A stretch of DNA of 37,011 nt from Bryobacterales bacterium (lineage in GTDB: Bacteria; Acidobacteriota; Terriglobia; Bryobacterales; Bryobacteraceae). A program made the position numbers and the translations under genes. This document shows, piece after piece, positions 16,572 to 24,698 of this stretch. The notes under the pieces were generated by a model. The model was not told where the DNA came from. It saw only the letters and a program-made list of their open reading frames with translations, and made no database searches. The stretch spans positions 1 to 37,011 of the forward strand of contig JAEUQE010000069.1 in assembly GCA_016789785.1 (NCBI GenBank), written 5' to 3'. The number at the start of each line of letters is the position of its first letter. Position 1 is the stretch's first letter.

Positions 16572-17961
16572 TGCTGTGCTCCATCAGGCCCCGCGGAGCT
16601 GCGAACACGGCAGGCGGAACCGTCGCATTCCCGTCCGAACCACCACTGGCATGGTCCACCGGGACAGAAGGATCGCTCGAACCAGAAGTCACCGCGGATG
16701 GAATCCGGATCGTGAATGTCGATCCCTTGCCCAACTCGCTCTGAGCCGTCAGGGATCCGCCCATCAATTCACAGAGCCGCCGGCTGATCGCCAGGCCAAG
16801 CCCCGAGCCGCCAAACCTGCGCGTGGCCGCGGAGTCCACCTGCGTAAACGGCTCGAACAGCTTCCCCAGATTCTCCGCGCTGATGCCGATCCCCGTGTCG
16901 CGTACGCTCCATTCCATCCACATTCCATTTCGGACCACTGCGAGTTCCACGCTACCTGCCGAGGTGAACTTGCAGGCATTGCTGAGCAGATTGAGCAGGC
17001 ATTGCTGGAAACGCGTCTGATCCACTTCCATCCACAGCGGCTCTTCGCTGATCTTCAACACCAGACGGTTGCCGCGCTTCTGCGCGAGCGGTTCGGCAAT
17101 CGCCAGCGCGTCCCCCGCTAGTTCACGGGCACTCACAGATTCACTGCGAATCGGCATCTTCCCTGCTTCGATCCGCGCCATATCCAGGACATCGTTGATC
17201 AGATTCAGAAGATGACGCGACGCCATCTGCACTTTGTCAAGCACAGGCAGCATCTGCCCCCCACCAGTTTGCCGCGCGTCTTCGGCAAGCATCTCTCCGT
17301 AGCCGATGATCGCGTTCAGCGGCGTGCGCAATTCGTGGCTCATCGTCGCCAGGAACTCGCGCTTCAGGCGATTGGCCGATTCGGCCGCTTCCAGCGCAGC
17401 CAACAGTTCACGCTCTGTGCTCTGGCGCTGGCGAACCTCGTTCTCCACTTCCTGAATCTGCGCCTTGCAAACGTCTATGGCGGCTCGCTTCGACGTCAAA
17501 GCGTGGGCCAGTTGCACGACCTCGATATTGTCAAAAGGCTTCTTGAGAATCACGAAATTGTGCGACTCCCCAAGCCGGTCCACAATCTCGCGCCACGAGT
17601 AATCGGTATAGGCCGTGCAGATGACGATCTGCAACGACGGGTCACAGCGCCACAGACGCGTGGTCGTCTCAATTCCGTCCCAGCCTGGAGGCATCCTCAC
17701 ATCCACGAACGCCATTTCGTAGGGCCGCCCTTCCTGCCATGCCGCCTCCACCAACTTGAGCCCGTCCTGACCCTGATAGGCGGAGTCCACCTGGAACTTC
17801 GTACTGTCGTTGCGCGTTGACCCAAACAGCAGCGCCTCGACTCCATCCAGGTCATCTCCGTGCCGCTCCGGCGGCGTCAGGATCTTTCGCAGATCGTCGT
17901 GGATCGCCTCGTTATCATCGATCACCAAAATCCTGCGCCGGGCCGGTTGTTCGTATGTCAT
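16564..17961 (-). CDS. REC-histidine kinase (N-terminal receiver, no membrane segment)
   Basis: 465-residue soluble hybrid kinase. REC domain at 10-157 with phospho-acceptor Asp87 (AFVDVRMPPGWDG) and the KKP lysine at 140-141. It is the long REC variant with an insertion around residues 30-58. A coiled-coil linker (about 160-200) precedes a standard HisKA with MSHELRTPLNAIIGYGEM (His209). HATPase motifs are N box NLLSNACKF, G1 VRDTGIGI and G2 GGSGLGLAIS. The tail from about 425 is Ser/Pro/Ala-rich and disordered-looking. It lacks its own sensor domain, so it probably takes phosphate from the membrane kinase and relays to the REC-GGDEF-EAL protein. The start overlaps the upstream stop (ATGA at 17958-17961). 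Confidence 0.93.
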   Translation of the reverse strand: MTYEQPARRRILVIDDNEAIHDDLRKILTPPERHGDDLDGVEALLFGSTRNDSTKFQVDSAYQGQDGLKLVEAAWQEGRPYEMAFVDVRMPPGWDGIETTTRLWRCDPSLQIVICTAYTDYSWREIVDRLGESHNFVILKKPFDNIEVVQLAHALTSKRAAIDVCKAQIQEVENEVRQRQSTERELLAALEAAESANRLKREFLATMSHELRTPLNAIIGYGEMLAEDARQTGGGQMLPVLDKVQMASRHLLNLINDVLDMARIEAGKMPIRSESVSARELAGDALAIAEPLAQKRGNRLVLKISEEPLWMEVDQTRFQQCLLNLLSNACKFTSAGSVELAVVRNGMWMEWSVRDTGIGISAENLGKLFEPFTQVDSAATRRFGGSGLGLAISRRLCELMGGSLTAQSELGKGSTFTIRIPSAVTSGSSDPSVPVDHASGGSDGNATVPPAVFAAPRGLMEHSNA

Positions 17962-20159
17962 GAACGGGCACTCCTTTCCTTCGCCGATTCGCGCCGGATT
18001 GGAAGTTCCAGCGTAAACACCGCACCTTGCCCCGGACCATCCGTCTGCACGCTGAGGCTTCCTCCAAGGTCCTTTGCCGCAAGCGCCCCCGAATGCAGTC
18101 CGAAACCGTGACCTTCCTTCTTCGTGGTGAAACCATGCTGGAAGACACGTTGCAGGTCCTCCGGCCTCAGGCCGATTCCGTTGTCCGCCACCGAAATGCG
18201 GATCCTGTCCTCATCCGCCCGCGCAACCTCCAGACGGACCAGTTTCTGCGCCTTTCCCGACGCCTTGGTCGCATCCTTGGCATTGCGAATCAGATTCAGC
18301 ACAATTTGCAGCACCTTGTGTTTGTCAGTCAGGATTTCCGGCAGATCGCCAGCGCGTACCTCAATGCGGACGCCGTGGCGTTCCAGACCCTCCCTGGAAA
18401 GGGCCAGCGCATCGTCCATCAACCTCCGAACCGAGACCTTCTCAATAAAGCCAGCGGTTGTGGCATAGCCTTGCTGGGCAGCCACGATCTCCTTGATGTG
18501 GCCGACATGCCGGCTCAAGTTCCCCAACTCGGACACCATGCCTTCCCTCTCCCGCAGAAGGTAGTCCGAGAGTTTCGCCAGATAGGGCAAGACATGAGTG
18601 CCCTTGGCGTCCGACTTGAGAAACGTGCCGAGATCATTCTCGTGCTCCCGCAGCATCTCCACCACCGAGGCAAGCTTGTCGATGCGCGATTGCTGCACTC
18701 GCTCGAGCACCAGCGTCGCCGCCACGTTGACGCTGTTCAACACGTTGCCGACATTATGCAGCACACCTGTGGCCACCTCCGCCATGCCCGCGTGCCGCGA
18801 CATGTCCACCAGCCGCTGCTGCGCGGCCGCCAGTTCGGCGTGGGCGCGATCTCGCTCGATCACCTGCTCCTGCAGTTCCTGCGTTCTCATCGCCACCCGC
18901 TGCTCGAGGGTGTTGTTCGCCTCCACCAGCGCGTTCTGTGCGCGGTGCCGGATGATGGTCGCGCCCAACATGTTGGCCACGGCGCGCAGACTCTCCTTCT
19001 CGGCCTCACTCCAGTCCCGCTCCTGCGCACAGTCGTCAAATCCGAGAAAGCCCCACCAGTCACTGTCCACCCACACGGGAATCAAGATCAGAGACTTGAT
19101 CGACGGATCGAGAACCTGGCGCGCGCCCTCCTCCAGGGTCGCCGCCCTGGCTTCGACAATGCGGTCGTCGGATAACATCATGCCCCAAACGTCCAGCCCC
19201 CCGCCCACCCATGGAAAGCGCTGCCAGCGGTCCTTCTTCGGAGCGATGCCATCCGCGGTCCACTCCTCGCGAAGACTGCACGCCACCACTCCTTCGCAGG
19301 TCTCGTTCTCGAACAGATAGGCCCGGCTCGATCCGGTCGCCCGGCCCATCCGCGCCAGGATGACCTTCATCGCCACGTTTGTGCCGGCGGCACGCAGCAG
19401 TTCCTGCGCCGCAAATCCTACACTCTCCAGAATCATGTTGCGCGCCAGTACGGTAGCCGTCATCGAATTGAAGGCGGCCGCCAGCGTTCCCACTTCATCC
19501 CGCGTCCGAACATCGGCGCGCGCCCGCAAGTCTCCGGCCGCCACTTTGTTCACTGCCGATTGCAACTGATGGATCGGAGTAACCAGGCGCTTTGCGTAGA
19601 CCAGGGAGATCAACAGGCTAAGGACGCTGCAGAACAGACCGAGCATCAACGTCCGTCCCCAACTGCGCGCCACGCTCTGATCGTAGGCATCGAGCGAGAG
19701 CCCCACATGCACCCACCCCCATTCGATCCCGCTATAGTCAAACGGCGTCGAGTAGTGAAACACACGCGTGCCAAACAGCGGCTCCACGCGGATGGAACTC
19801 AACGGCCGCCGGACCGCAGGCCGCCAGGACTCACCAAGGGTCTCGGTCCGCCAGTTGGAGCGGTCCGTAACCACCGAGAAACCGTCGTTCTTGGTGACCA
19901 CCACAAAGCGAATCGCCTCATCACCGGCCAGAACCTGCATGGCCTGATCCACGACCACCGAATAATCCTCCGACACGGCAGCTCCGGCAGCGACCGCCTT
20001 GATCGACGCCGCAATGCCCTGGGCTTTTGACTCCAGATTGGTACGGAACTCGCTCTCCTGCTGAGGAATGATGACAACCACGAAGACCACCAGCGTGACC
20101 AGCGTGACCGTCCATCCAAGCAGCGCGACCCGCAGAGTAATGCCGCGAAACAGGCTCAT
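17958..20159 (-). CDS. Membrane sensor histidine kinase (periplasmic sensor, HAMP, GAF, HNVGNVLNS-type)
   Basis: 733 residues. TM1 about 10-32, periplasmic Cache-like sensor about 33-168, TM2 about 169-189, HAMP about 190-240 (TPIHQLQSAVNKVAAGDL), GAF-like about 245-405, coiled coil about 408-450, then an unusual dimerisation/phospho-acceptor helix with His468 in GVLHNVGNVLNS, and HATPase (NLIRNAKDAT, VADNGIGL, TTKKEGHGFGL). The ATG at 20159 overlaps the stop of the preceding PhnD-like gene (ATGA) with AAGGA about 8 nt upstream. The frame stays open to 20843, but that stretch lies inside the PhnD-like gene and is low-complexity shadow. Placed directly after four binding-protein genes and before the two REC proteins, it is the likely transducer that reads the binding proteins in the periplasm. 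Confidence 0.92.
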   Translation of the reverse strand: MSLFRGITLRVALLGWTVTLVTLVVFVVVIIPQQESEFRTNLESKAQGIAASIKAVAAGAAVSEDYSVVVDQAMQVLAGDEAIRFVVVTKNDGFSVVTDRSNWRTETLGESWRPAVRRPLSSIRVEPLFGTRVFHYSTPFDYSGIEWGWVHVGLSLDAYDQSVARSWGRTLMLGLFCSVLSLLISLVYAKRLVTPIHQLQSAVNKVAAGDLRARADVRTRDEVGTLAAAFNSMTATVLARNMILESVGFAAQELLRAAGTNVAMKVILARMGRATGSSRAYLFENETCEGVVACSLREEWTADGIAPKKDRWQRFPWVGGGLDVWGMMLSDDRIVEARAATLEEGARQVLDPSIKSLILIPVWVDSDWWGFLGFDDCAQERDWSEAEKESLRAVANMLGATIIRHRAQNALVEANNTLEQRVAMRTQELQEQVIERDRAHAELAAAQQRLVDMSRHAGMAEVATGVLHNVGNVLNSVNVAATLVLERVQQSRIDKLASVVEMLREHENDLGTFLKSDAKGTHVLPYLAKLSDYLLREREGMVSELGNLSRHVGHIKEIVAAQQGYATTAGFIEKVSVRRLMDDALALSREGLERHGVRIEVRAGDLPEILTDKHKVLQIVLNLIRNAKDATKASGKAQKLVRLEVARADEDRIRISVADNGIGLRPEDLQRVFQHGFTTKKEGHGFGLHSGALAAKDLGGSLSVQTDGPGQGAVFTLELPIRRESAKERSARS

Positions 20160-21391
20160 ACCGTCCATCCTTCCCAAACCGCGCCCGAACCTGGTCCACG
20201 GCGGACTCCCGAACCCCAATCGTTCTTCACAGAAACTGCCCAGCAGGCCATCAAAGAGCCCTTGGGACCGGCGGCGGCGGACCAGGCGGCATTCTGGGAG
20301 CCGCCAGGAAACCGCCAAGCTTGAACGGCACCCGGCGGAGTCCGATCGGAAGGAGGCCAGCGATGTGCGGCCGGAACGCCGGACCGCGACGCTGGCTGCC
20401 CGGCTGCCAGACCCTGCACCGACGGAAGACTCCCGTGCAGCTTCCGGTACTCTTGCCACAGTCTGCGGGACGCCGCCATATGCTCCGGCGCCAACCGGAC
20501 CACACGACCCACCTGGAACATCGTCAGAACCTGTTTGCCTCGCGGGTTGAGGTGCAGGGAGATCGTTGCATCCCAAAGCTCCCGCATGTAGGGGTGCGGC
20601 ACTACCGGGCGCGCGATCACAGTCTCGATGAAACGCTCCGACCTGGCGATCACCCGCAGCCGCGTCAGTTGCGGATTCATCTCCTTCAGCAACTCGAAAC
20701 TCAGCTCGTCCACGACGCAGGCATCCACCTTTCCGAAGAACACAGGCAGCACACAGTCCTGAGGCCGGGCTGCCGGCTTTCTCGCGCCGGCGTGGGACGC
20801 CGCACGCCCCAGCCCTGCTTTCGCCATCGTCACATCCAGCCACGCCAGCCCAGCGTCCAGCTTGGTCCGCGCATAGTGGCGCAGCGCCTTCTCCTGCAGA
20901 TCTGCAATCGAATGGATCCCGGACTCCGCTCGCGTCAGCACCAAATAGGAGTAGCCGGGATTGGGATCCGATCCCCGCTGCTCCGTCAAATCGGCAACCA
21001 ACAGTCCGTGGGGCTCCAATCGGACATAGTCGACAAAGTCGAGCATCAGGACATCCACCGCCCCCTGCCGGAGACGCTTCTCGATTTCCAGGTGGTCTGC
21101 CGGTACATCGACATGCGAATCCAACTCGAGGCCGCGTTCCTGGGCGATGATGTCAAACCAGGGTTTGAACGCCGCGATCACGTCGTGACGGTCTATCCCT
21201 CGAAAAAATGACGGACTCAGAAGCACGTGCACCCGGGCACGGCGCATACGGCCTCCGGCCGCCGCCTGCGGCGAAGTTTGAGCCACCGCCTGCCACAGCA
21301 TAGCCAGAGCAAGAGTTACACCAGCTCCGAAAACGCGGATGACGCGCACACGCCGCGTCACACTTCTCGTTTTGAACTCGATCCTCCTCAT
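20156..21391 (-). CDS. PhnD-like periplasmic binding protein, paralog 4, with long tail
   Basis: 411-residue member of the PhnD-type (phosphate/phosphite/phosphonate) binding-protein family. It has an N-terminal hydrophobic signal (VFGAGVTLALAMLWQAVAQ), then HVLLSPSFFRGIDRHDV, VDVLMLDFVDYVRLE and the hallmark block CVLPVFFGKVDACVVDE. Shared segments HPYMRELWDATISLHLNP and VLTMFQVGRVVRL align with the three neighbours upstream. About 80 residues at the C-terminus (past GSLPSVQG) are Gly/Pro/Arg/Ala-rich and absent from the paralogs, whose tails are about 30 residues or shorter. The start has GAGAGGA 7 nt upstream and overlaps the previous stop (ATGA); its own stop overlaps the kinase start. 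With no permease or ATPase nearby it probably acts as a ligand sensor, as in the PhnD-like input domain of TtrS-type kinases. Confidence 0.88.
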   Translation of the reverse strand: MRRIEFKTRSVTRRVRVIRVFGAGVTLALAMLWQAVAQTSPQAAAGGRMRRARVHVLLSPSFFRGIDRHDVIAAFKPWFDIIAQERGLELDSHVDVPADHLEIEKRLRQGAVDVLMLDFVDYVRLEPHGLLVADLTEQRGSDPNPGYSYLVLTRAESGIHSIADLQEKALRHYARTKLDAGLAWLDVTMAKAGLGRAASHAGARKPAARPQDCVLPVFFGKVDACVVDELSFELLKEMNPQLTRLRVIARSERFIETVIARPVVPHPYMRELWDATISLHLNPRGKQVLTMFQVGRVVRLAPEHMAASRRLWQEYRKLHGSLPSVQGLAAGQPASRSGVPAAHRWPPSDRTPPGAVQAWRFPGGSQNAAWSAAAGPKGSLMACWAVSVKNDWGSGVRRGPGSGAVWEGWTV

Positions 21392-22479
21392 TGCGGATTC
21401 CTCTCTGCAACGCCGGCCGCCCGGACACGGCGGTTCTCCGTTTCGGCTGAATCTCCCGGATCTCCAGTCAGTTGGTGATACTCGGCCCAGAGCGATCGAA
21501 CTGCCCTCAGATCGCCGGGTGTGAACCTTACCAGGCGTCCCGTGTTGAACACCATCAACAGTTGGCGTCCCCTCACGCTCTCATGGAGCGCCAGAATGGC
21601 CTCCATCAACTCCCCGTGATAAGGATGCTGGTTCGCCGGTGTCGCAATGAGCGCTTCCACCAGCGGCGGGGAACGCAGGACCACCCGCAGTTTGCCAAGC
21701 TGAGGGTTCATCTCCCGCATGATCTCGAAATTGATCTCATCCACCACGCAGGCATCCAGGCGATTGAAAAAGAGTGGCAGCACGCAGTCTTGAGGTTTGG
21801 TGGCAAAACGCGAGTCCCCGAAGTACGTGGCCGCGCGGCCCAGCCTCTCTTTGGCGAGGGTCACGTCCAGCCAAGCCAGGCTTGTCTTTAATTGGCTCCG
21901 GGAAAAGTGGCTGATGCGGGCGCCCTTCAGATCGGAGAGCTTCTCCGCTGGAGAAGATGGAGGGACCAACACCAGGTAGGAGTAACTTGCCCGCTCACCC
22001 TTGCTGCGGCTCCCTAACAGTCTCGGCACCAGGAGACCGGTGCCCTCGATCTGGAGGAACTCCACGGAATCGAGGATCAGAACGTCGACAGAGCGCGCCT
22101 CCAACCGTTGCCGCAGTTCCGGAGTGTTTGATATGACATCGACCCTCGTGTCGAGCGCGAACCCGCGCTCTTTCCCCACCAGTTCCAACCAGGCCTTTAC
22201 CGCAGCCACAGCGTCATTCCGGTTCACCGAAGTGAACATCCGGCTGCTGATCACCGCGTTCAAGCGGGTGGGCCTCAAGTGGCCCAAAGCAGTATCCGCC
22301 GGAACGCCGGAGGCTGCCAACGCCCTGCCGCGCATCGCGCCCTGCCCTTGAGCCGCTGACACCCGAGCCCCCGCAAAGAACCCCGTGCCGAGCATCAGCC
22401 CGGCGACAATCAGGTGTCGCCAAACGTCCAGGCGGGATAACCGCGCACCCAGGCCTGCATCGGATCGCAGATCAGACAT
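21388..22479 (-). CDS. PhnD-like periplasmic binding protein, paralog 3
   Basis: 363-residue PhnD-type binding protein. It has a basic N-region and hydrophobic stretch (HLIVAGLMLGTGFFAGA), then LNAVISSRMFTSVNRNDAV, VDVLILDSVEFLQIEGTG, PQDCVLPLFFNRLDACVVDE and VFNTGRLVRFTPGDL. It aligns end to end with paralogs 2 and 4, including the paired cysteines flanking LPLFF. The ATG at 22479 overlaps the previous stop (TGATG); a TTG at 22482 is better spaced from GAGAGGA and is a real alternative. Its stop overlaps the next ATG. The ligand is unknown. The fold class binds small oxyanions or phosphonates, but divergence here means other ligands are possible. Confidence 0.88.
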   Translation of the reverse strand: MSDLRSDAGLGARLSRLDVWRHLIVAGLMLGTGFFAGARVSAAQGQGAMRGRALAASGVPADTALGHLRPTRLNAVISSRMFTSVNRNDAVAAVKAWLELVGKERGFALDTRVDVISNTPELRQRLEARSVDVLILDSVEFLQIEGTGLLVPRLLGSRSKGERASYSYLVLVPPSSPAEKLSDLKGARISHFSRSQLKTSLAWLDVTLAKERLGRAATYFGDSRFATKPQDCVLPLFFNRLDACVVDEINFEIMREMNPQLGKLRVVLRSPPLVEALIATPANQHPYHGELMEAILALHESVRGRQLLMVFNTGRLVRFTPGDLRAVRSLWAEYHQLTGDPGDSAETENRRVRAAGVAERNPQ

Positions 22480-23432
22480 CAACGGGGTGTCCTCTCTTCC
22501 GGTTCAAGTCCCCTCGCGCTCGTCCCCGGAACAGAACCGCGCCCCGCCTCCGGCCTCAGCTTCCGGTAGCGATTCCAGATCACCCGCACCGTATCGAACG
22601 TCGCGTCGGTTACCCGCACCAGCGGCCCGGTCCGGAACAAAGTGACCAGATGCGCCCCCGTTGGGTCCTTGTGCAAATCGAGAATCGCTTCGATCAGTTC
22701 CTCCCGGTAGGGGTGCGGCACACCGGGCATCGCCACGACGCCCTCCACCAGCGCGGGCGATCGCGCCACGATCTTCAGCTTGGCAAGCTGGGGATTCAGT
22801 TCCTGCAACAATTCCAGGTTGCCGCTGTCCACTACACAGGCATCCAGCCGGCCGAAGAACACTGGCAACACACAAGCCGAGGATTGCGGCGCATCCACAA
22901 CCGAGCTGAAAAACTGAGACGCCGGCCCCAGGCGCTGGTCGGCAAGCAATGTTTCGATCCATGCCAGCCCGAGCCTCGCCTTCGTGCGCGAGCTTGTGGC
23001 AACCCGCTTCTCGCGCAGATCCCCAAACGTCCCCGCAGTTCCTTCCCGAACCAGTAGCACGTATTCAAATCCCAGTTTGAATCTGAGGTTTGCGCCCGCC
23101 GCAATGGGCACCACCAAACCCGTCTCCGCCAATCGCAGATAGTCGGGGGTATCGAGGACCAACAGATCGACCGATTTCTGCCCAAGTCCCGAGATCGCAA
23201 CATCCACGTCCTGGAACACTGTCACCGTCGAGTGGAACTGGAACCCCTTGCGCCGTCCGACCTGATTCACCCACACCCGCATCGCCGCCGTCGCATCATT
23301 CCGGTTCACCGCCGCAAACAGCGAATCACTCGTCATCACGTTGAGCCGCGCGGGCCGCCGTGCAACATCAGCGCCTTCCGCCGGATGCCCAAGTCCGCAG
23401 ATCAGGGTCAGCGCAAGCAGACGCGGCCTCAT
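22479..23432 (-). CDS. PhnD-like periplasmic binding protein, paralog 2
   Basis: 317-residue PhnD-type binding protein with signal peptide RLLALTLICGLGHPAEGA. Core blocks: LNVMTSDSLFAAVNRNDAT, VDLLVLDTPDYLRLAETG, SACVLPVFFGRLDACVVDS, HPYREELIEAILDLHKDP and LFRTGPLVRVT. The start ATG 23432 has GGAGGG 6 nt upstream and overlaps the paralog 1 stop (ATGA). The frame is open to 23885, but that extension lies wholly inside paralog 1 and has no family similarity. The short signal-peptide start resembles the stub preserved at 24388-24486, evidence for tandem duplication of this unit. Confidence 0.89.
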   Translation of the reverse strand: MRPRLLALTLICGLGHPAEGADVARRPARLNVMTSDSLFAAVNRNDATAAMRVWVNQVGRRKGFQFHSTVTVFQDVDVAISGLGQKSVDLLVLDTPDYLRLAETGLVVPIAAGANLRFKLGFEYVLLVREGTAGTFGDLREKRVATSSRTKARLGLAWIETLLADQRLGPASQFFSSVVDAPQSSACVLPVFFGRLDACVVDSGNLELLQELNPQLAKLKIVARSPALVEGVVAMPGVPHPYREELIEAILDLHKDPTGAHLVTLFRTGPLVRVTDATFDTVRVIWNRYRKLRPEAGRGSVPGTSARGLEPEERTPR

Positions 23433-24391
23433 GCCCGGCCCTCCCCCCGCAATGTCCCACTGAATTTGCGGCCCGTCCGCTCGTATTGCTCCAGAATCGA
23501 CAGCGTCGGATCCAGACAACTCGGATGCCGCACCGTAAGAGCATCGCACTGAAACATCGTCAGGACCTGCCGCCCCGCCGTGCTCGACCGCACATCCGCT
23601 AACACCTTCGCCACAAGCTGCCGCTTGGCCGGGTCCCAGCCCCTTCGATAGGCATAGAGACTCGGAACCACCTCTGGCGACACCGCAATCGGCCGCATCC
23701 GCTCGCCGACTTGGGGGTTCAACTCGCACATGGTCGCAAACGCTTGCTGGGTCGCGACGCACGCATCCATCTGGCCGAAGAAGACCGGAAGCATCACCCG
23801 CGAAGGCTTGAGTTCGTTGGTGACGGTTGCGAAAAACTTCTCTGTTCCCCCCGGTTCCTCCCCAGCCACGAGGTTCGACAACCACGCCGGCGCGACGTGG
23901 GTGGCCATGGATTTCAGCATCACCAGTTTTTTTCCCCGCAGTTGCGAGACCCTGGTGACAGCTCCGTCGCTCCTCACCAGCAACACGTATTCGAGCTTCG
24001 TTCTCTGCGAGGGAACCGTAATTTCGGTCCGGTCCAGCGAACCCACAATCTGGCGGTACTCCGAGACAGTCACTGCCACCGTGTCCACGCTCCCCGCCCG
24101 CAGCCTCGCGAACAAACGCGCTGAGGGCTCGAAAACCTGTGGCGCGACGGCGATATCGAGCTTCAGATCCTGGGCAATCCTGCGAATCCAGACCGTCATC
24201 GCCGCCCGCGCATCGGCGACATTGAAGTCGCCCACCAGACTCTCCGACAGCGCTAGACTCACCTCCCGCTGCTGGGCGCTGGCCTGTGCCGCCTCCCCGA
24301 TGGTCAACATACCCGCGGCGTGGCGCAGAAACTCCCTCCTCGCCAGCAGGAGGCTGCCTACAGCCGCGCGACGCGATCTTCCATTTGTCAT
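23429..24391 (-). CDS. PhnD-like periplasmic binding protein, paralog 1 (divergent)
   Basis: 320-residue PhnD-type binding protein, the most divergent of the four. The N-terminus has a twin-arginine-like motif RREFLRHAAGM before a signal ending SAQQ. Core blocks: LALSESLVGDFNVADARAAM, VDTVAVTVSEYRQIVGSL, VMLPVFFGQMDACVATQ and VLTMFQCDALTVRHPSCLD. The first of the paired cysteines kept in paralogs 2-4 (CVLP) is replaced by Val-Met (VMLP), which may change ligand or redox behaviour. ATG 24391 has GGGAG 8 nt upstream and overlaps the stop of an upstream 32-codon stub (ATGA). It is the first intact member of the array. Confidence 0.87.
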   Translation of the reverse strand: MTNGRSRRAAVGSLLLARREFLRHAAGMLTIGEAAQASAQQREVSLALSESLVGDFNVADARAAMTVWIRRIAQDLKLDIAVAPQVFEPSARLFARLRAGSVDTVAVTVSEYRQIVGSLDRTEITVPSQRTKLEYVLLVRSDGAVTRVSQLRGKKLVMLKSMATHVAPAWLSNLVAGEEPGGTEKFFATVTNELKPSRVMLPVFFGQMDACVATQQAFATMCELNPQVGERMRPIAVSPEVVPSLYAYRRGWDPAKRQLVAKVLADVRSSTAGRQVLTMFQCDALTVRHPSCLDPTLSILEQYERTGRKFSGTLRGEGRA

Positions 24392-24486
24392 TTCCGGATC
24401 TCCCGCCTCCGCCGGCCCGGCCATCCCACTTCCATCGAGTGCGCGGGCCCGCAAATCAGCATCGGTACGAATGGGAGCTTCCTCAT
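24388..24486 (-). pseudogene. Signal-peptide stub of a lost PhnD-like gene
   Basis: A 32-codon frame starting at ATG 24486 with AAGAGGA 6 nt upstream and ending at a TGA that overlaps the paralog 1 start (ATGA). Its product begins MRKLPFVPMLICGPAHSMEV, which matches the paralog 2 signal peptide MRPRLLALTLICGLGHPAEG at several positions including LICG..H. I read it as the start and translational-coupling end of a PhnD gene whose body was deleted. It could still be translated as a short leader. Confidence 0.6.
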
Positions 24487-24654
24487 ACCGAATCCTCTTT
24501 CCGCGGAATCCAACTGAGCCTTGCGCCGCGATCGCTCGTACTGATCCAGAATCGCCAGCGTCGCGTCCAGACAACACGGATGCGCCACCAGCGATTCCCG
24601 TCTGGAAAGCAATGGGCTATTCTGCGCTGCCCTGCGCGATCCTTCCGCTTCCAT
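24487..24654 (-). pseudogene. C-terminal fragment of another PhnD-like gene
   Basis: In the same frame as the stub just downstream, translation gives SLVAHPCCLDATLAILDQYE then RSRRKAQLDSAERG. This matches the end of paralog 1 (TVRHPSCLDPTLSILEQYER). At DNA level 24533-24582 and 23478-23527 agree at 44 of 50 bases by my count. The N-terminal three quarters of the gene are missing and the outer-membrane factor gene ends at 24699. With the stub it forms a fossil of a C-terminus/N-terminus junction between two former array members. The upstream boundary of the fragment is uncertain. Confidence 0.72.
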
Positions 24655-24698
24655 TCCAACTCTCCGTCCCGGCGCACGATCCGATCGGAATCCGCAGC

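Noticed and set aside
20160..20843. N-terminal extension of the membrane kinase frame by 228 codons
   Set aside because: It lies wholly within the PhnD paralog 4 gene, is low-complexity and has no homology. The ATGA overlap and ribosome-binding site support 20159 as the start.
23433..23885. N-terminal extension of PhnD paralog 2
   Set aside because: It is a shadow of paralog 1 in another frame. The start at 23432 gives a signal peptide and a GGAGGG site.
20156..24391. Phosphonate import operon (phnCDE)
   Set aside because: Four PhnD-like proteins are present, but there is no ATPase or permease. The next genes are kinases, so a sensory role fits better.
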